A stretch of 64,000 nucleotides of DNA from Candidatus Sulfopaludibacter sp. SbA3 (GCA_945861625.1 CAMAVI010000001.1:17944-81943); one strand, 5' to 3'. Positions 37,687 through 46,506 are shown, counted from the first letter of the stretch. Program-made: numbers and translations. The notes: generated by a model not told the origin, from the letters alone.

Positions 37687-39585
37687 ATGCCCCGTATCAA
37701 TGGAAAGGACAGTGGAAAGGACCAGAAAGCGTCAGGGACTTTGCCGCCGGCAGGGTCCAAGAAGCGGGACCGCGCGTCCGTTGAGCACGGCGGCGCACGC
37801 GAAATTCAATTGTGGGGGGACCCATTTACTCGCGTCTTCCTTACGCTTGTTGTGCTGGCGGGACTAGCCTATACGGCGTTCAGCATGACGCCCTCGTCAT
37901 ACGGCCGCGTGCTGGCGGGAATTTTGGCGCCCGAAGCCGGGCCGGTCTTGGGCTCTGCGCGTCCCATCCGCAGCGATGAATGGGCGATTTTAACGCCTCA
38001 GGTGCAAGCCGCGGTGCGAAATCGTTTTCAGCGGTTTAATGAGACGTCGTTCTATCGCGAGGATCAGCGAAACTACTTTATGCCGCCGCTCCGGGATTGG
38101 GGATTGTTCTTCAGACCGGCATCATGGCTCTTTTTTGTCACGCCGCCAGCCACGGCCTATTCTGCGTACTGGGCGTTTTTCATGTGCCTCTTTGTTTCCG
38201 GCTACTACCTTCTGTTCCTGGAACTCGGGGTGGCGACGATGGTTGCGGGAGCAGGCAGTCTCGCCATTTTCTTCAGCGGCTTCTCTCAGTTTTGGTGGAC
38301 CACCAATGGACCAATTCTGGCGGGATTGCCGTGGGTCGCGTGGGTGATTCTCCGGCCCTTCCGGCTGATCACCAAGACTCTGCTTCTCACCTGGATGTTC
38401 ACGGCTTGGGCGATGGCGATGCCCTACGTACCCCTGTTGCTGGATACCGCTTGGGTGATTCCGGTGATTGTGCTCGCCTTCCGGCCCGGGCTTGCCCTTT
38501 CCCGCCGCGAACTGGCGGCTGCCGGAATCGCGGGTCTGGCGGCCAGCGCCATCCTGTATGGGTACTTCTCAGACGTGGTCGCGATCATGCGGAACACTGT
38601 GTATCCAGGGCAACGAATCTCGCCACCTGGGAACGTGCCCCTTGCCATCTGGGCTTCGCAGATGTTCCCGTTTCTCACATTCGATGTCAGTACCTATGAC
38701 ACTTTCAACCCCGAATGGAACATCTGCGAGGCCGGCGCAGTGGGTACCTACTTTCCATTCCTCACAATGTGTTTGCTCCGCTACTCGCAACTGCGGGATG
38801 ACCGCCATCGAGACATCCGGAGAGCACTGTCGATTCTTGGCGCAGCCTTTGTCTTGGCGACTGTCTGGGAGATTGCGCCCGCTCCCCATTGGCTGGGGCG
38901 GATACTTTTGTGGGACCACGCCGGTTCGCAGCGGCTCCTGTTTTTTTCGGGAGTCCTGCTTACGATTGCCAGTCTGATCTTGTGGAAACGGGATTTGCTG
39001 GAAGTCTCCTGGCGCCGCGCCGCTCTGTTCCTGTTGATCGGCCCCGTGGCGGGCCTAGCCCTCAAGCCGCTGGTCTTTGGTGAAAACCGTGTGGATTACC
39101 ACCCCGATTTCTGGATCATTGCGATTACCGCAGCAGCCGCTGTGGCGCTGTGGGCGATTCCGTTCCAACTGAGGGTGCCGCTACTGGCGGCGTTGGCGGT
39201 GGGGATCAACATTTATGGATTTGGACGGTTCAATCCACTTCAGTCCGCCGTGCCTATTTTTAAGATTCCGGAAACACCCGTTATGGTGGCCTTGCGCCAA
39301 AAAGTGAAGGCATCTCCAGGAGGGGACCTGGTACAGCCAGGTTTTGCGGGCTCTGTGCTGAACGGGTTGGGATTCCGCTCCGTCTCGCATACGCTGGTAA
39401 GCCCGCAGATGGCGACCTTCCGCAAGTATTTTCCCGCCATGGATGCTTCCCAATTCAATCAGGTGTTTAACCGCTCCGCCAGTATCCAACTGTCCGATTC
39501 CGCCGTCCCGCGTTCGATACTAGGGGACGTGATTGAGGTTCCCATCACAGCTTTTGCACCCGGGCCGCGCGCTGTGGGCAAGTAA
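37687..39585 (+). CDS. large polytopic membrane protein (GT-C/DUF7657-like)
   Basis: A 632-aa protein with a hydrophilic 50-residue N-terminus and about 12-13 predicted helices, followed by a soluble C-terminal segment of about 110 residues. The segment GSARPIRSDEWAILTPQVQAA after the first helix and FNETSFYREDQRNYFMPPLRDWGLFFRP resemble a family of predicted glycosyltransferase-like membrane proteins (DUF7657 type, from memory). No catalytic motif could be assigned with certainty. The length and helix pattern are compatible with the GT-C fold, which uses lipid-linked sugars. It stands alone 27 bp after dinB. The start ATG 37687 is uncertain. Confidence 0.7.
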   Translation: MPRINGKDSGKDQKASGTLPPAGSKKRDRASVEHGGAREIQLWGDPFTRVFLTLVVLAGLAYTAFSMTPSSYGRVLAGILAPEAGPVLGSARPIRSDEWAILTPQVQAAVRNRFQRFNETSFYREDQRNYFMPPLRDWGLFFRPASWLFFVTPPATAYSAYWAFFMCLFVSGYYLLFLELGVATMVAGAGSLAIFFSGFSQFWWTTNGPILAGLPWVAWVILRPFRLITKTLLLTWMFTAWAMAMPYVPLLLDTAWVIPVIVLAFRPGLALSRRELAAAGIAGLAASAILYGYFSDVVAIMRNTVYPGQRISPPGNVPLAIWASQMFPFLTFDVSTYDTFNPEWNICEAGAVGTYFPFLTMCLLRYSQLRDDRHRDIRRALSILGAAFVLATVWEIAPAPHWLGRILLWDHAGSQRLLFFSGVLLTIASLILWKRDLLEVSWRRAALFLLIGPVAGLALKPLVFGENRVDYHPDFWIIAITAAAAVALWAIPFQLRVPLLAALAVGINIYGFGRFNPLQSAVPIFKIPETPVMVALRQKVKASPGGDLVQPGFAGSVLNGLGFRSVSHTLVSPQMATFRKYFPAMDASQFNQVFNRSASIQLSDSAVPRSILGDVIEVPITAFAPGPRAVGK

Positions 39586-39683
39586 CTCACGCTGATCCAT
39601 GCAGCCGGCGCCGCTATGCCACGCGGGCCGGCTCGCGGCGCGATCCGGCTCACGTTTTCAACCAAGGAGGGACTATACTTGTG

Positions 39684-39700
39684 CCTGTCCAGGGGACAGG
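39684..39700. repeat. 7-bp perfect inverted repeat (possible operator)
   Basis: CCTGTCC agg GGACAGG, a perfect palindrome with a 3-bp centre, lies about 45 bp upstream of the TTG start at 39746. It could be a regulator site or a small hairpin in the leader; it has no T tract. The rest of the 160-bp gap upstream holds nothing else recognisable. Confidence 0.35.
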
Positions 39701-39745
39701 CGGAATGGAACCCCGACTTTATCCGAAGAGAAGAGGAGATACGAT

Positions 39746-40243
39746 TTGACACCAAGGTGCGCGGTTGCGGTGTTGGTCTTGTTCTGTCTTGTTCAGGCCG
39801 ACGTGCAGGCGGAGACAAGGCCACTGGAATTGAAGTGGGGCGAACTCGCACCCACCGTTCAGGGCCATTCGGTGGAGTTGACCCTCACTGGAGGCGCTAA
39901 AATAACTGGCGATGTAGCAGCGATCCGGGATGATGCGATGGTATTGGATGTGAAGAAGACGTCCGATGCCAAGGCGTATCCCAGAGGAAATGCGTCGGTT
40001 CCGCGAAGCTCCGTTCAACTGGTGAAGCTAAAGCGATCGGGAGGTTGGGGTAAAACACTAGGTACCACGCTGGGAGTACTGAGCGGGGTAACGGTGGGAG
40101 GCTATATCGCCGGAACAACCCAGAACGATGCCGGTCCGGGAATTGCAGTGTTCCTCATTGTAGCCGGAGCGATGTCGGTCGGCGGGTATCTTTTGGGAAG
40201 GCAAGCCGATCAGCAGTCGACCACAATCCGGGTAGTGCCTTAG
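39746..40243 (+). CDS. secreted/membrane hypothetical protein, TTG start
   Basis: A 165-aa protein of unknown function. It has a signal peptide (MTPRCAVAVLVLFCLVQADVQA), a small beta-rich domain (VELTLTGGAKITGDVAAIRDDAMVLDVKK) that looks like an Sm/SH3-type barrel, and then a glycine-rich hydrophobic hairpin (TLGVLSGVTVGGYIAGTTQ and VFLIVAGAMSVGGYLLG). The ORF track starts at 39599, but TTG 39746 has a strong AGAGGAGA ribosome site about 7 nt upstream and gives a proper signal peptide. It is probably exported and membrane-associated. Confidence 0.72.
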   Translation: MTPRCAVAVLVLFCLVQADVQAETRPLELKWGELAPTVQGHSVELTLTGGAKITGDVAAIRDDAMVLDVKKTSDAKAYPRGNASVPRSSVQLVKLKRSGGWGKTLGTTLGVLSGVTVGGYIAGTTQNDAGPGIAVFLIVAGAMSVGGYLLGRQADQQSTTIRVVP

Positions 40244-40280
40244 CCGGCGGAATTCGCGGGCAGGGCTTGGACCCAGGCTT

Positions 40281-40339
40281 GCTTACGCGGCCTTCTGCTC
40301 GGCGAGTTGCGAATCCAGCTTGGCGACGCGGACGCCCCA
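40281..40339. repeat. 59-bp direct repeat, copy A (remnant of a desaturase 3' end)
   Basis: This sequence matches 41100-41158 with one mismatch (40302 G versus 41121 A). On the minus strand it encodes WGVRVAKLDSQLAEQKAA-stop, the end of the desaturase with V changed to A. It is therefore a displaced copy of the last codons of that gene. The toxin-antitoxin pair lies between the two copies. Confidence 0.9.
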
Positions 40340-40382
40340 GAATCGGGCCCTGGCAGTATCAGCGCGATCGAAGAGGATCGGG

Positions 40383-40712
40383 CTATTCGTAAGGGATGTC
40401 CACTTCGGCGTAGCTACCAGGGATTGCGGTGTTCACGGCCAAGACCACCTGACCGATGTGAGATTTGATTACGCTCCAGCGGCCTTTTCCGAGGACAACG
40501 ATGGCGATATTCCGGCCCGCAAGATTTTTTTGGTAACCGATGTTCTTGTCAGTCGTCACCAGGACTTCAAAGCCCGCGGCTTCCGCTTGGGCTAACAATT
40601 CTCCGTTTTCTAGTTCCGCCCAACCACGGGAGCGGGCTTCGGTAACCGTGTGTTGGTCGATCAGAAAACGAGCCAGAGTACGTGGCGTACCGTTATCGAA
40701 TAGAACCAGCAT
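40383..40712 (-). CDS. DUF5615 PIN-like toxin of a type II toxin-antitoxin pair
   Basis: A 109-aa protein with the layout of DUF5615 (Mut7-C/PIN-like) proteins. It has MLVLFDNGTPRTLARFL at the N-terminus (the usual acidic residue after LFD is followed by N rather than E), then GWAELENGELLAQAEAAGFEVLVTTDKNIGYQKNL, the family core with a conserved T-x-D, and IAIVVLGKGRWSVIKSH. These proteins are predicted nucleases. Its ATG follows the antitoxin TAG without a gap (TAGATG), so translation is coupled. It lies within a cassette flanked by 59-bp direct repeats. Confidence 0.86.
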   Translation of the reverse strand: MLVLFDNGTPRTLARFLIDQHTVTEARSRGWAELENGELLAQAEAAGFEVLVTTDKNIGYQKNLAGRNIAIVVLGKGRWSVIKSHIGQVVLAVNTAIPGSYAEVDIPYE

Positions 40713-40946
40713 CTACCGATGGGTTGCGACAGGCGCCTCGGCACTGCGCGCCGCAAATCGCAACACGGCCTCAACCTGCTCACGAGTGACGCCGAATTCC
40801 TGGGTGAGTTCTTCGATGGTCATATCCTGAAGGTTCTCGAAAACCGCCGAAACGGGCGTGCGTGTCCCGCGAAATACCACCGCGCCGCTGCGCTTCCCGG
40901 GAACGCTCTCCACGGCGGAGCATAGCGACCAATCCAAGCTTGCCAT
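40713..40946 (-). CDS. DUF433 antitoxin
   Basis: A 77-aa protein of the DUF433 (VapB-like helix-turn-helix) family. VFRGTRTPVSAVFENLQ is the family signature and TIEELTQEFGVTREQVEAVLRFA is the helix-turn-helix. It should bind DNA and neutralise the downstream DUF5615 protein. ATG 40946 (MASLDWSLC) is chosen because a GGGAGG ribosome site lies 8 nt upstream; the ORF-track start at 41012 lacks one. It is the first gene of the pair. Confidence 0.88.
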   Translation of the reverse strand: MASLDWSLCSAVESVPGKRSGAVVFRGTRTPVSAVFENLQDMTIEELTQEFGVTREQVEAVLRFAARSAEAPVATHR

Positions 40947-41099
40947 AAGAGAAACCTCCCTTCTTAGAGTACATGCACAACCTGAACAGTGGCGCGGGTT
41001 GGGGATCGTCACTGGCGATCGTACTTGTTCCAGAGTTCAGGTTGAATGGCCGAGTCATACGCTGAACGGACCACCGTGTGCGGGATTTCCGCCCCGCGC

Positions 41100-41158
41100 G
41101 CTTACGCGGCCTTCTGCTCGACGAGTTGCGAATCCAGCTTGGCGACGCGGACGCCCCA
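41100..41158. repeat. 59-bp direct repeat, copy B (3' end of the desaturase gene)
   Basis: The native copy, covering the desaturase stop codon and its last ~18 codons. It is identical to copy A at 40281-40339 except for one base. The same orientation and the 819-bp offset bracket the toxin-antitoxin genes. Confidence 0.9.
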
Positions 41159-41953
41159 AACCAATCCCACGGCGCGGAGCAGTTTCAGGGTGATCCAGGA
41201 GATGTCGAACTCCCACCAGGCGAGGCCGTGGCGAGCGGAAGTTTGATGCGCGTGGTGGTTGTTGTGCCAGCCTTCGCCGAAAGTCAGCACGCCCAGGATG
41301 AAGCTGTTGCGCGAGTCGTCCTCGGTGTCAAAGCGGCGGCGCCCGAACATGTGGGTGGCGGAGTTGATCAGCCACGTCACGTGCAATCCGTAGGTGATGC
41401 GCAGGCAGAAGCCCCACAGAAACATGGGCCAGCCGCCGAAAGCGAACAGCAGTACGCCGGTCAGGGTCACGGGAACCCAGTGATACGAGTTCAGCCACCA
41501 GTAGAACTTGTGCTTGGCCAGGTCCGGAGCGTACTTCGCCATAAACTTGCTGTCACTGTGGTGCGTTTCGCCGAAGATAATCCAACCCATGTGCGCCCAG
41601 AATCCGCCTTGCAGGCGCGGGGAATGCGGGTCGCCCGGTTGGTCGGATTTGGTGTGATGAATGCGGTGCGTACCCACCCAGAACATCGGGCCGCCTTCCA
41701 GAGTGAGCGTGCCGCACACGGCCAGGAAGTATTGCATCCACAGAGGGCATTGGTAGGACTGGTGCGTGTGCAGCCGGTGATAGCCGAGGCTGATGCCCCA
41801 ACCCACGGCCACCCAGTGCAGCGCCAATGCCACCCAAAAGGCCGGCCAAGTGAAGTTGAAGAAGGCCGCGATCGCTCCAATGTGAAGAAAAATAAGGACG
41901 ATAGTGGTGGAATTGATCTTCCGGCCGTTAGGGAGGGGGATAGGCGTGCTCAC
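41102..41953 (-). CDS. acyl-CoA/fatty acid delta-9-type desaturase
   Basis: A 283-aa integral membrane di-iron desaturase. It introduces a cis double bond into fatty acyl chains, adjusting membrane fluidity. The three histidine boxes are GYHRLHTHQSY, GTHRIHHTKSDQPGDPHSP and EGWHNNHHAHQTSARHGL, with helices around TTIVLIFLHIGAIAAFF and MFLWGFCLRITYGLHV. The start is probably GTG 41953 (VSTPIPLPNGRKI), with a TTGGAGAAAC ribosome site; the ORF-track ATG 41995 lacks one. The last codons are duplicated 819 bp away. Confidence 0.93.
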   Translation of the reverse strand: MSTPIPLPNGRKINSTTIVLIFLHIGAIAAFFNFTWPAFWVALALHWVAVGWGISLGYHRLHTHQSYQCPLWMQYFLAVCGTLTLEGGPMFWVGTHRIHHTKSDQPGDPHSPRLQGGFWAHMGWIIFGETHHSDSKFMAKYAPDLAKHKFYWWLNSYHWVPVTLTGVLLFAFGGWPMFLWGFCLRITYGLHVTWLINSATHMFGRRRFDTEDDSRNSFILGVLTFGEGWHNNHHAHQTSARHGLAWWEFDISWITLKLLRAVGLVWGVRVAKLDSQLVEQKAA

Positions 41954-42043
41954 GTTTTCTCCAAAGTCAAGCGTACCTGAGAACCGGCGCACCAATTGTA
42001 AGAGTTGTGTAATATCGGGCTTGCTTTCAGGTGGATACGTAGA

Positions 42044-42982
42044 CTATTTGTCCCCAATCGCCAGCAGCGTCTCGAAATGTGGCGACTCGGCTTCGCGGTG
42101 GACGACGGAAGTTTCCGTGTTCTTGAAGCCCGCCTCGCGCAGGTAGCGGCCGACTTCGACTTCGGTGAAGCCCAGCCACACGTCGGCGTAGAGTTCGCGG
42201 GCCTCGGCGTAGGCGTGCCGTAGCAAATCCAGCACAACGATGCGGCCACCGGGCTTTAGGATACGGTGGGCTTCGGTGACAGCTTGCTCCGGGTGTTGGG
42301 CGTGATGCAGCGCCTGGCTGAAGAAGGCCAGGTCCACGGTCGCGCTGCGGATGGGGATGTCTTCGATATCGCCGAAGCGGTATTCCAGGTTCGTCACGCC
42401 GTGTTTGCGCGCCAGCTCCGTACCGTATTCGACCATTTTTTCAGAATTGTCGATGGCGATGACCTTCTTGGCCCGGCGGGCCAGGAGCTGCGAGAACGTA
42501 CCTTCGCCCGCGCCCAGATCGGCGACGATCATCGGCGGCATCAAGGTGAGCAGAGTTTCCGCCAGTCCTTCCCACGACCGCCCCGGCACATACTGCCGGC
42601 CGAACTTGCCGGCCAGTTCGTCGAAGTACGCGCGGACTTTATCCTGGCGGCGGCGCATGATCAGATGCAGGGCTTCGGCGTCGTGCTCGGTTTCGGGGAC
42701 TTCCGCGGCGGCGCCCTGCAGCACACTCATCAGTTGTTCGAAGGCTTTGGCTTCGGCCGGACGCGGGGCGCGGAGGCGATAGAGGATGCTCTTGCCGCTG
42801 CGCCGGTCTTCGACCAAACCCGCGCTCTTTAGTTGCGCCAAGAGTGTCGATATGCGGCTTTGGCGCATATTCAGGATCTGCTGCAGCTCGGCGACGGAGA
42901 TTTCCTCCTTCGCCACCAGCAGCACAATACGCAACCGGCCGGGGTCGGCGAGCAGGCGAAGATTTTGCAGGATTGACGCCAC
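42044..42982 (-). CDS. ArsR-type regulator fused to a SAM-dependent methyltransferase domain (SahR-like)
   Basis: A 312-aa fusion. Residues 1-75 form an ArsR winged helix (LADPGRLRIVLLVAKEEISVAELQQIL, QSRISTLLAQLKSAGLV). Residues about 130-300 form a class I methyltransferase fold (IVADLGAGEGTFSQLLARRA, FFSQALHHAQHPEQAVTEAHRILKPGGRIVVLDLL). SahR regulators of this architecture are known to control SAH hydrolase and methionine-cycle genes and to respond to SAH. Here the gene is divergent from ahcY and metK, with an inverted repeat between them. SAH/SAM sensing is therefore the likely role, though enzymatic activity is not excluded. GTG 42982 has an AGGA ribosome site. Confidence 0.85.
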   Translation of the reverse strand: MASILQNLRLLADPGRLRIVLLVAKEEISVAELQQILNMRQSRISTLLAQLKSAGLVEDRRSGKSILYRLRAPRPAEAKAFEQLMSVLQGAAAEVPETEHDAEALHLIMRRRQDKVRAYFDELAGKFGRQYVPGRSWEGLAETLLTLMPPMIVADLGAGEGTFSQLLARRAKKVIAIDNSEKMVEYGTELARKHGVTNLEYRFGDIEDIPIRSATVDLAFFSQALHHAQHPEQAVTEAHRILKPGGRIVVLDLLRHAYAEARELYADVWLGFTEVEVGRYLREAGFKNTETSVVHREAESPHFETLLAIGDK

Positions 42983-42999
42983 GGTGGGTCCTGATTTAA

Positions 43000-43029
43000 T
43001 ATATCAACATATCCAGATTGGTAGATATA
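43000..43029. promoter_or_regulatory. inverted-repeat operator between sahR-like and ahcY genes
   Basis: TATATCAAC and GTAGATATA are 9-bp arms (8 of 9 complementary) separated by 12 bp. They lie 12 bp upstream of the ahcY start and 17 bp from the regulator start. The AT-rich arms stand out in this GC-rich genome. Such a site would let the ArsR-type protein repress both genes. Confidence 0.6.
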
Positions 43030-43041
43030 AGAGGGAGGCAA

Positions 43042-44469
43042 ATGAGTATCGCTACTGAAAATATTGCCGCTACGTACAAAGTCGCCGACATGAGCTTGGC
43101 CGAGTGGGGCCGCAAAGAGATTTCCATCGCCGAGCAGGAAATGCCCGGCTTGATGTCGATTCGTGGAAAATATGCCGTGGGCAAGCCGCTCCAGGGCGTG
43201 CGCGTCACCGGCTCGCTGCACATGACCATTCAGACGGCGGTGCTGATTGAGACGCTGGCGGATCTGGGTGCGTCGGTGCGTTGGGCGAGTTGCAACATCT
43301 TTTCCACCCAGGATCATGCCGCCGCCGCGATCGCTGCCACCGGAGTTCCGGTGTTTGCCTGGAAAGGCGAGACGCTGGAAGAATATTGGTGGTGCACGTA
43401 TCAGGCGATCAGCCATCCCGGCGGCAAGGGTCCCGAGTTGGTGGTCGACGACGGCGGCGATGTGACGCTGCTGATCCACAAAGGCTACGAACTGGAGAAC
43501 GGCAGCGACTGGGTGAACACGCCTTCTGAAAGCCACGAAGAGAAGGTCATCAAGGACCTCCTCAAGCAGGTTCACAAGGAGAATCCCAACCATTGGCGGA
43601 CGCTGGTGAAGGACTGGCGCGGCGTGTCCGAGGAAACTACAACCGGCGTGCACCGTTTGTACAAGATGCAGGAAGAAGGCAAGCTCCTGGTACCGGCGAT
43701 CAACGTGAACGACTCGGTGACGAAGTCCAAGTTTGACAACTTGTATGGGTGCCGCGAGTCGCTTGCGGATGGCATCAAGCGTGCCACCGACGTGATGGTG
43801 GCGGGCAAGGTGGCCGTCATCTGCGGTTACGGCGATGTGGGTAAAGGCTCGGCGCACTCGCTGCGCGGCATGGGCGCACGCGTGGTGGTCACCGAGATCG
43901 ATCCGATCAACGCGTTGCAGGCCGCGATGGAAGGGTTCGAAGTTACCACGGTCGAAGACACACTGGGCCGCGGCGATATTTATGTAACGACCACGGGTAA
44001 TGTCGACATCATTACGCTGGAGCATATGTCGCGCATGAAGGATCAGGCCATCGTCTGCAACATCGGCCACTTCGACAACGAAATTCAGGTCGACCCGCTA
44101 AACCAGGCTCCCGGTGTGAAGAAGACCAACATCAAGCCGCAGGTGGACATGTACACGTTCCCCGGCGGCCGCAGCATCTTCCTGCTGGCCGAAGGACGCC
44201 TGGTGAACCTGGGCTGCGCCACCGGCCACCCCAGCTTCGTCATGAGCAACAGCTTCAGCAACCAGACGCTGGCGCAGTTGGACCTGTGGAAGAACAAGGA
44301 CACGTATAAAGTGGGTGTCTATACGCTTTCGAAAAAACTGGACGAAGAAGTCGCCCGGTTGCATTTGGAAAAGATCGGCGTGAAACTGACCACGCTGAGC
44401 AAGAAACAGGCCGACTACCTGGGCGTGCCCGTGGAAGGCCCCTACAAGCCGGATCATTATCGGTACTAA
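43042..44469 (+). CDS. ahcY: adenosylhomocysteinase (SAH hydrolase)
   Basis: A 475-aa cytosolic NAD-dependent enzyme. It hydrolyses S-adenosylhomocysteine to adenosine and homocysteine, removing the inhibitory product of methyltransferases. Diagnostic segments are [32 protein letters not shown], the NAD-binding [32 protein letters not shown] and the C-terminal KPDHYRY. The start is ATG 43042 with a GGGAGG ribosome site 3 nt away; the ORF track begins at 43018. It is followed after 12 bp by metK, and both are probably controlled by the divergent SahR-like regulator. Confidence 0.98.
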   Translation: MSIATENIAATYKVADMSLAEWGRKEISIAEQEMPGLMSIRGKYAVGKPLQGVRVTGSLHMTIQTAVLIETLADLGASVRWASCNIFSTQDHAAAAIAATGVPVFAWKGETLEEYWWCTYQAISHPGGKGPELVVDDGGDVTLLIHKGYELENGSDWVNTPSESHEEKVIKDLLKQVHKENPNHWRTLVKDWRGVSEETTTGVHRLYKMQEEGKLLVPAINVNDSVTKSKFDNLYGCRESLADGIKRATDVMVAGKVAVICGYGDVGKGSAHSLRGMGARVVVTEIDPINALQAAMEGFEVTTVEDTLGRGDIYVTTTGNVDIITLEHMSRMKDQAIVCNIGHFDNEIQVDPLNQAPGVKKTNIKPQVDMYTFPGGRSIFLLAEGRLVNLGCATGHPSFVMSNSFSNQTLAQLDLWKNKDTYKVGVYTLSKKLDEEVARLHLEKIGVKLTTLSKKQADYLGVPVEGPYKPDHYRY

Positions 44470-44481
44470 AGAGGAATATTC

Positions 44482-45648
44482 ATGGCAGATAAAATGCGAC
44501 ACATTTTCACGTCCGAATCGGTGAGCGAAGGCCACCCGGATAAGATGGCGGATCAGATTTCCGACGCCGTGCTGGACGCGGTGCTGAAAGACGATCCCAA
44601 TGGCCGCGTGGCCTGCGAAGTGCTGGTCACCACCGGCATTTGCGTGGTGGCGGGCGAAATCACCACAACCACGTATGTGGACGTGCCGAAGCTGGCGCGC
44701 GAAGTCATTAATGACATCGGATTCAACGACGCCCGCATGGGTTTCGACGCCAAAACTTGCGGAATCCTCAATACGATTCAGAGCCAATCCCCGGATATCG
44801 CCATGGGCGTGGATACCGGCGGCGCCGGCGATCAGGGCTTGATGTTCGGCTACGCCTGCGACGAAACGCCGGAACTAATGCCGCTGCCGATTATGCTGGC
44901 GCACAAGCTGGTCCGCCAGCAGAGCGACGTCCGCCGCGATGGCAAGCTGGTGTACCTGCGGCCCGACGCCAAGAGCCAGGTCAGCGTGGAGTACTCGGGC
45001 GGCCAGCCGGTGCGCATCGATGCGGTGGTCTTATCGACGCAGCACGATGACGATGTCAGCACCGAGCAGCTTCGCGCGGACGTGAAGAAGTACATCATCG
45101 ATCCCATCGTGGGCGGCAGCATGGTCGATTCGCAGACCAAGTATCACATCAACCCCACTGGGCGTTTTGTGATCGGCGGTCCGCATGGCGATACCGGTCT
45201 GACCGGACGCAAGATCATCGTCGACACCTACGGCGGCATGGGCCGTCACGGCGGCGGCGCTTTCTCGGGTAAGGATCCGACGAAGGTGGACCGCTCGGCG
45301 TGCTACATGGCGCGTTACGTGGCCAAGAACCTGGTTGCGGCCGGCCTTGCTCAGCGCTGCGAAGTGCAGTTGGCTTACGCGATCGGCGTGGCCGAACCCG
45401 TGTCGGTTATGGTCGACGCGTTCGGCACCGGCACGGTTCCCGAAGAGCGCATGGTGGAAATTGTCCGCGCGACCTTCAATCTGACGCCCAAGGGCATGAT
45501 CGAAACGTTGAAGCTGCGCCGCCCGATCTACCGTAAGACCGCGGCGTACGGACACTTCGGCCGCACCGAAGAGACCTTTACGTGGGAAGCCACCGACAAG
45601 GCCAAGGCAATCAAGGAAGCCGCGCACGCCACGGCGGCGGCGCGCTAA
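44482..45648 (+). CDS. metK: S-adenosylmethionine synthetase
   Basis: A 388-aa cytosolic enzyme that makes SAM from methionine and ATP. Landmarks are [20 protein letters not shown] with the ATP-binding histidine, [16 protein letters not shown] (GAGDQG motif), [20 protein letters not shown] and [17 protein letters not shown] (P-loop-like). The ribosome site is AGAGGAA, 7 nt from the ATG. It forms an operon with ahcY, completing two steps of the SAM cycle, and is followed by a rho-independent terminator. Confidence 0.98.
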   Translation: MADKMRHIFTSESVSEGHPDKMADQISDAVLDAVLKDDPNGRVACEVLVTTGICVVAGEITTTTYVDVPKLAREVINDIGFNDARMGFDAKTCGILNTIQSQSPDIAMGVDTGGAGDQGLMFGYACDETPELMPLPIMLAHKLVRQQSDVRRDGKLVYLRPDAKSQVSVEYSGGQPVRIDAVVLSTQHDDDVSTEQLRADVKKYIIDPIVGGSMVDSQTKYHINPTGRFVIGGPHGDTGLTGRKIIVDTYGGMGRHGGGAFSGKDPTKVDRSACYMARYVAKNLVAAGLAQRCEVQLAYAIGVAEPVSVMVDAFGTGTVPEERMVEIVRATFNLTPKGMIETLKLRRPIYRKTAAYGHFGRTEETFTWEATDKAKAIKEAAHATAAAR

Positions 45649-45680
45649 GCTCTCCAGCGTAGCCGTTCAACTTCACTTGC

Positions 45681-45710
45681 AAAACAGCCACTCGAAAGGG
45701 TGGCTGTTTT
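45681..45710 (+). terminator. rho-independent terminator after metK
   Basis: AAAACAGCCAC and GTGGCTGTTTT form an 11-bp perfect stem around an 8-nt loop, followed by a T-rich tail (ttttctgttt). It lies 33 nt after the metK stop and separates the SAM-cycle operon from hicAB. Confidence 0.85.
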
Positions 45711-45741
45711 CTGTTTGAGCGACACTTGCGTGAAAGGGCAG

Positions 45742-45747
45742 TACAAT
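45742..45747 (+). promoter_or_regulatory. putative leaderless -10 box of hicAB
   Basis: TACAAT, 7 nt (caggata), then GTG 45755. No Shine-Dalgarno sequence precedes the toxin. Confidence 0.45.
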
Positions 45748-45754
45748 CAGGATA

Positions 45755-45949
45755 GTGAAGGTCAAGGACCTGATCCGTATGGTCGAATCCGACGGCTGGA
45801 AACATGTTCGAACCACGGGAAGCCACCGGCATTTCAAGCACCCGAGCAAGCCGAGCGTGGTGACGATTCCAGGCCGTATGGGCGACGACGTGCCGATTGG
45901 AACCATGAAATCGATTCTTCGGGCTGCTGGTCTGGGAGACAAGAAATGA
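45755..45949 (+). CDS. hicA: HicA family toxin
   Basis: A 64-aa double-stranded RNA-binding-fold mRNA interferase. The family core is visible: VKDLIRMVESDGWKHVRTTGSHRHFKHP, with the catalytic histidine in GSHRHF, then VTIPGRMGDDVPIGTMKSILRAAGL. It should cleave mRNA when free of HicB. It starts with GTG and overlaps the antitoxin by ATGA. Toxin-first order is usual for hicAB. Confidence 0.92.
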   Translation: MKVKDLIRMVESDGWKHVRTTGSHRHFKHPSKPSVVTIPGRMGDDVPIGTMKSILRAAGLGDKK

Positions 45950-46170
45950 ACACCAAGTATGCGGTTATCTTCGAGCGCGCCGAGAACAACTGGGCCGCCT
46001 ACGTTCCGGATCTTCCAGGTTGTATCACCACCGGAAGGACGCTCGAAGAGACCAAAGCGAATATCCATGAGGCGATTCGCGGCCACTTAGCAACCATGCG
46101 TGAATATGGCGATCCGGTTCCCGAGCCCATAAGTTTGGCGGGAGAGGTCGAAGTTACGACGGCGGCCTGA
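45946..46170 (+). CDS. hicB: HicB family antitoxin
   Basis: A 74-aa protein with the HicB partial RNase H fold: YAVIFERAENNWAAYVPDLPGCITTGRTLEE, then KANIHEAIRGHLATMREYGDPVPEP. It should bind HicA and block its active site. There is no obvious C-terminal DNA-binding domain, so autoregulation may be weak or depend on the complex. The ATG lies inside the hicA stop (ATGA), so translation is coupled. Confidence 0.92.
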   Translation: MNTKYAVIFERAENNWAAYVPDLPGCITTGRTLEETKANIHEAIRGHLATMREYGDPVPEPISLAGEVEVTTAA

Positions 46171-46224
46171 GGGCCGGGATCAGCGAATTACGTCTGGAGC
46201 GTGCATGAACTTCTGAAGGCAGAT

Positions 46225-46506
46225 TTATAGGCCCAGAGTATCTCTCGCAACGCGAATATCGTCCTCGGTAAACGGGGGGCATCCGCGGTCGATAACTATC
46301 TGTTCCAAACTTCGTCCGCCCTTCTGATGCAATTTCCAGCCATTGTCTTGACGCGGACCGCGGAGAACCCTTTGGACAAACGCGATCAACTCATCGGGCT
46401 GGCCCTCATAGCGTCGCCAATTCGCAAACCTTTTGGCCGCACCTTCGTTGATGAACTCCGCCGTGTCGGACTCGCACCGTCCAAGTTCGTTCACGAGATC
46501 GGACAT
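46225..46506 (-). CDS. small hypothetical protein with a strong leaderless-type promoter
   Basis: A 93-aa protein of unknown function, predicted mostly helical (FINEGAAKRFANWRRYEGQPDELIAFVQRVL), ending with FTEDDIRVARDTLGL. No family was recognised. A perfect TATAAT ends exactly 6 nt before ATG 46506, with no Shine-Dalgarno sequence. This is the same arrangement as in other genes of the window and strengthens the case that it is a real gene. It diverges from the trigger factor gene and follows hicAB on the other strand. It could belong to the accessory hicAB region. Confidence 0.62.
   Translation of the reverse strand: MSDLVNELGRCESDTAEFINEGAAKRFANWRRYEGQPDELIAFVQRVLRGPRQDNGWKLHQKGGRSLEQIVIDRGCPPFTEDDIRVARDTLGL

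Noticed and set aside
39616-39900. 94-aa plus-strand ORF before the TTG-start gene
   Set aside because: It overlaps the signal peptide region of the better supported frame, which has AGAGGAGA before TTG 39746.
40281-40339. 59-bp repeat as an integron attC site
   Set aside because: The length is coincidental. The repeat encodes the desaturase C-terminus, shows no attC-like palindromic core sites, and no integrase is present.
42871-44070. 399-aa minus-strand ORF
   Set aside because: Antisense to ahcY, running into the regulator out of frame.
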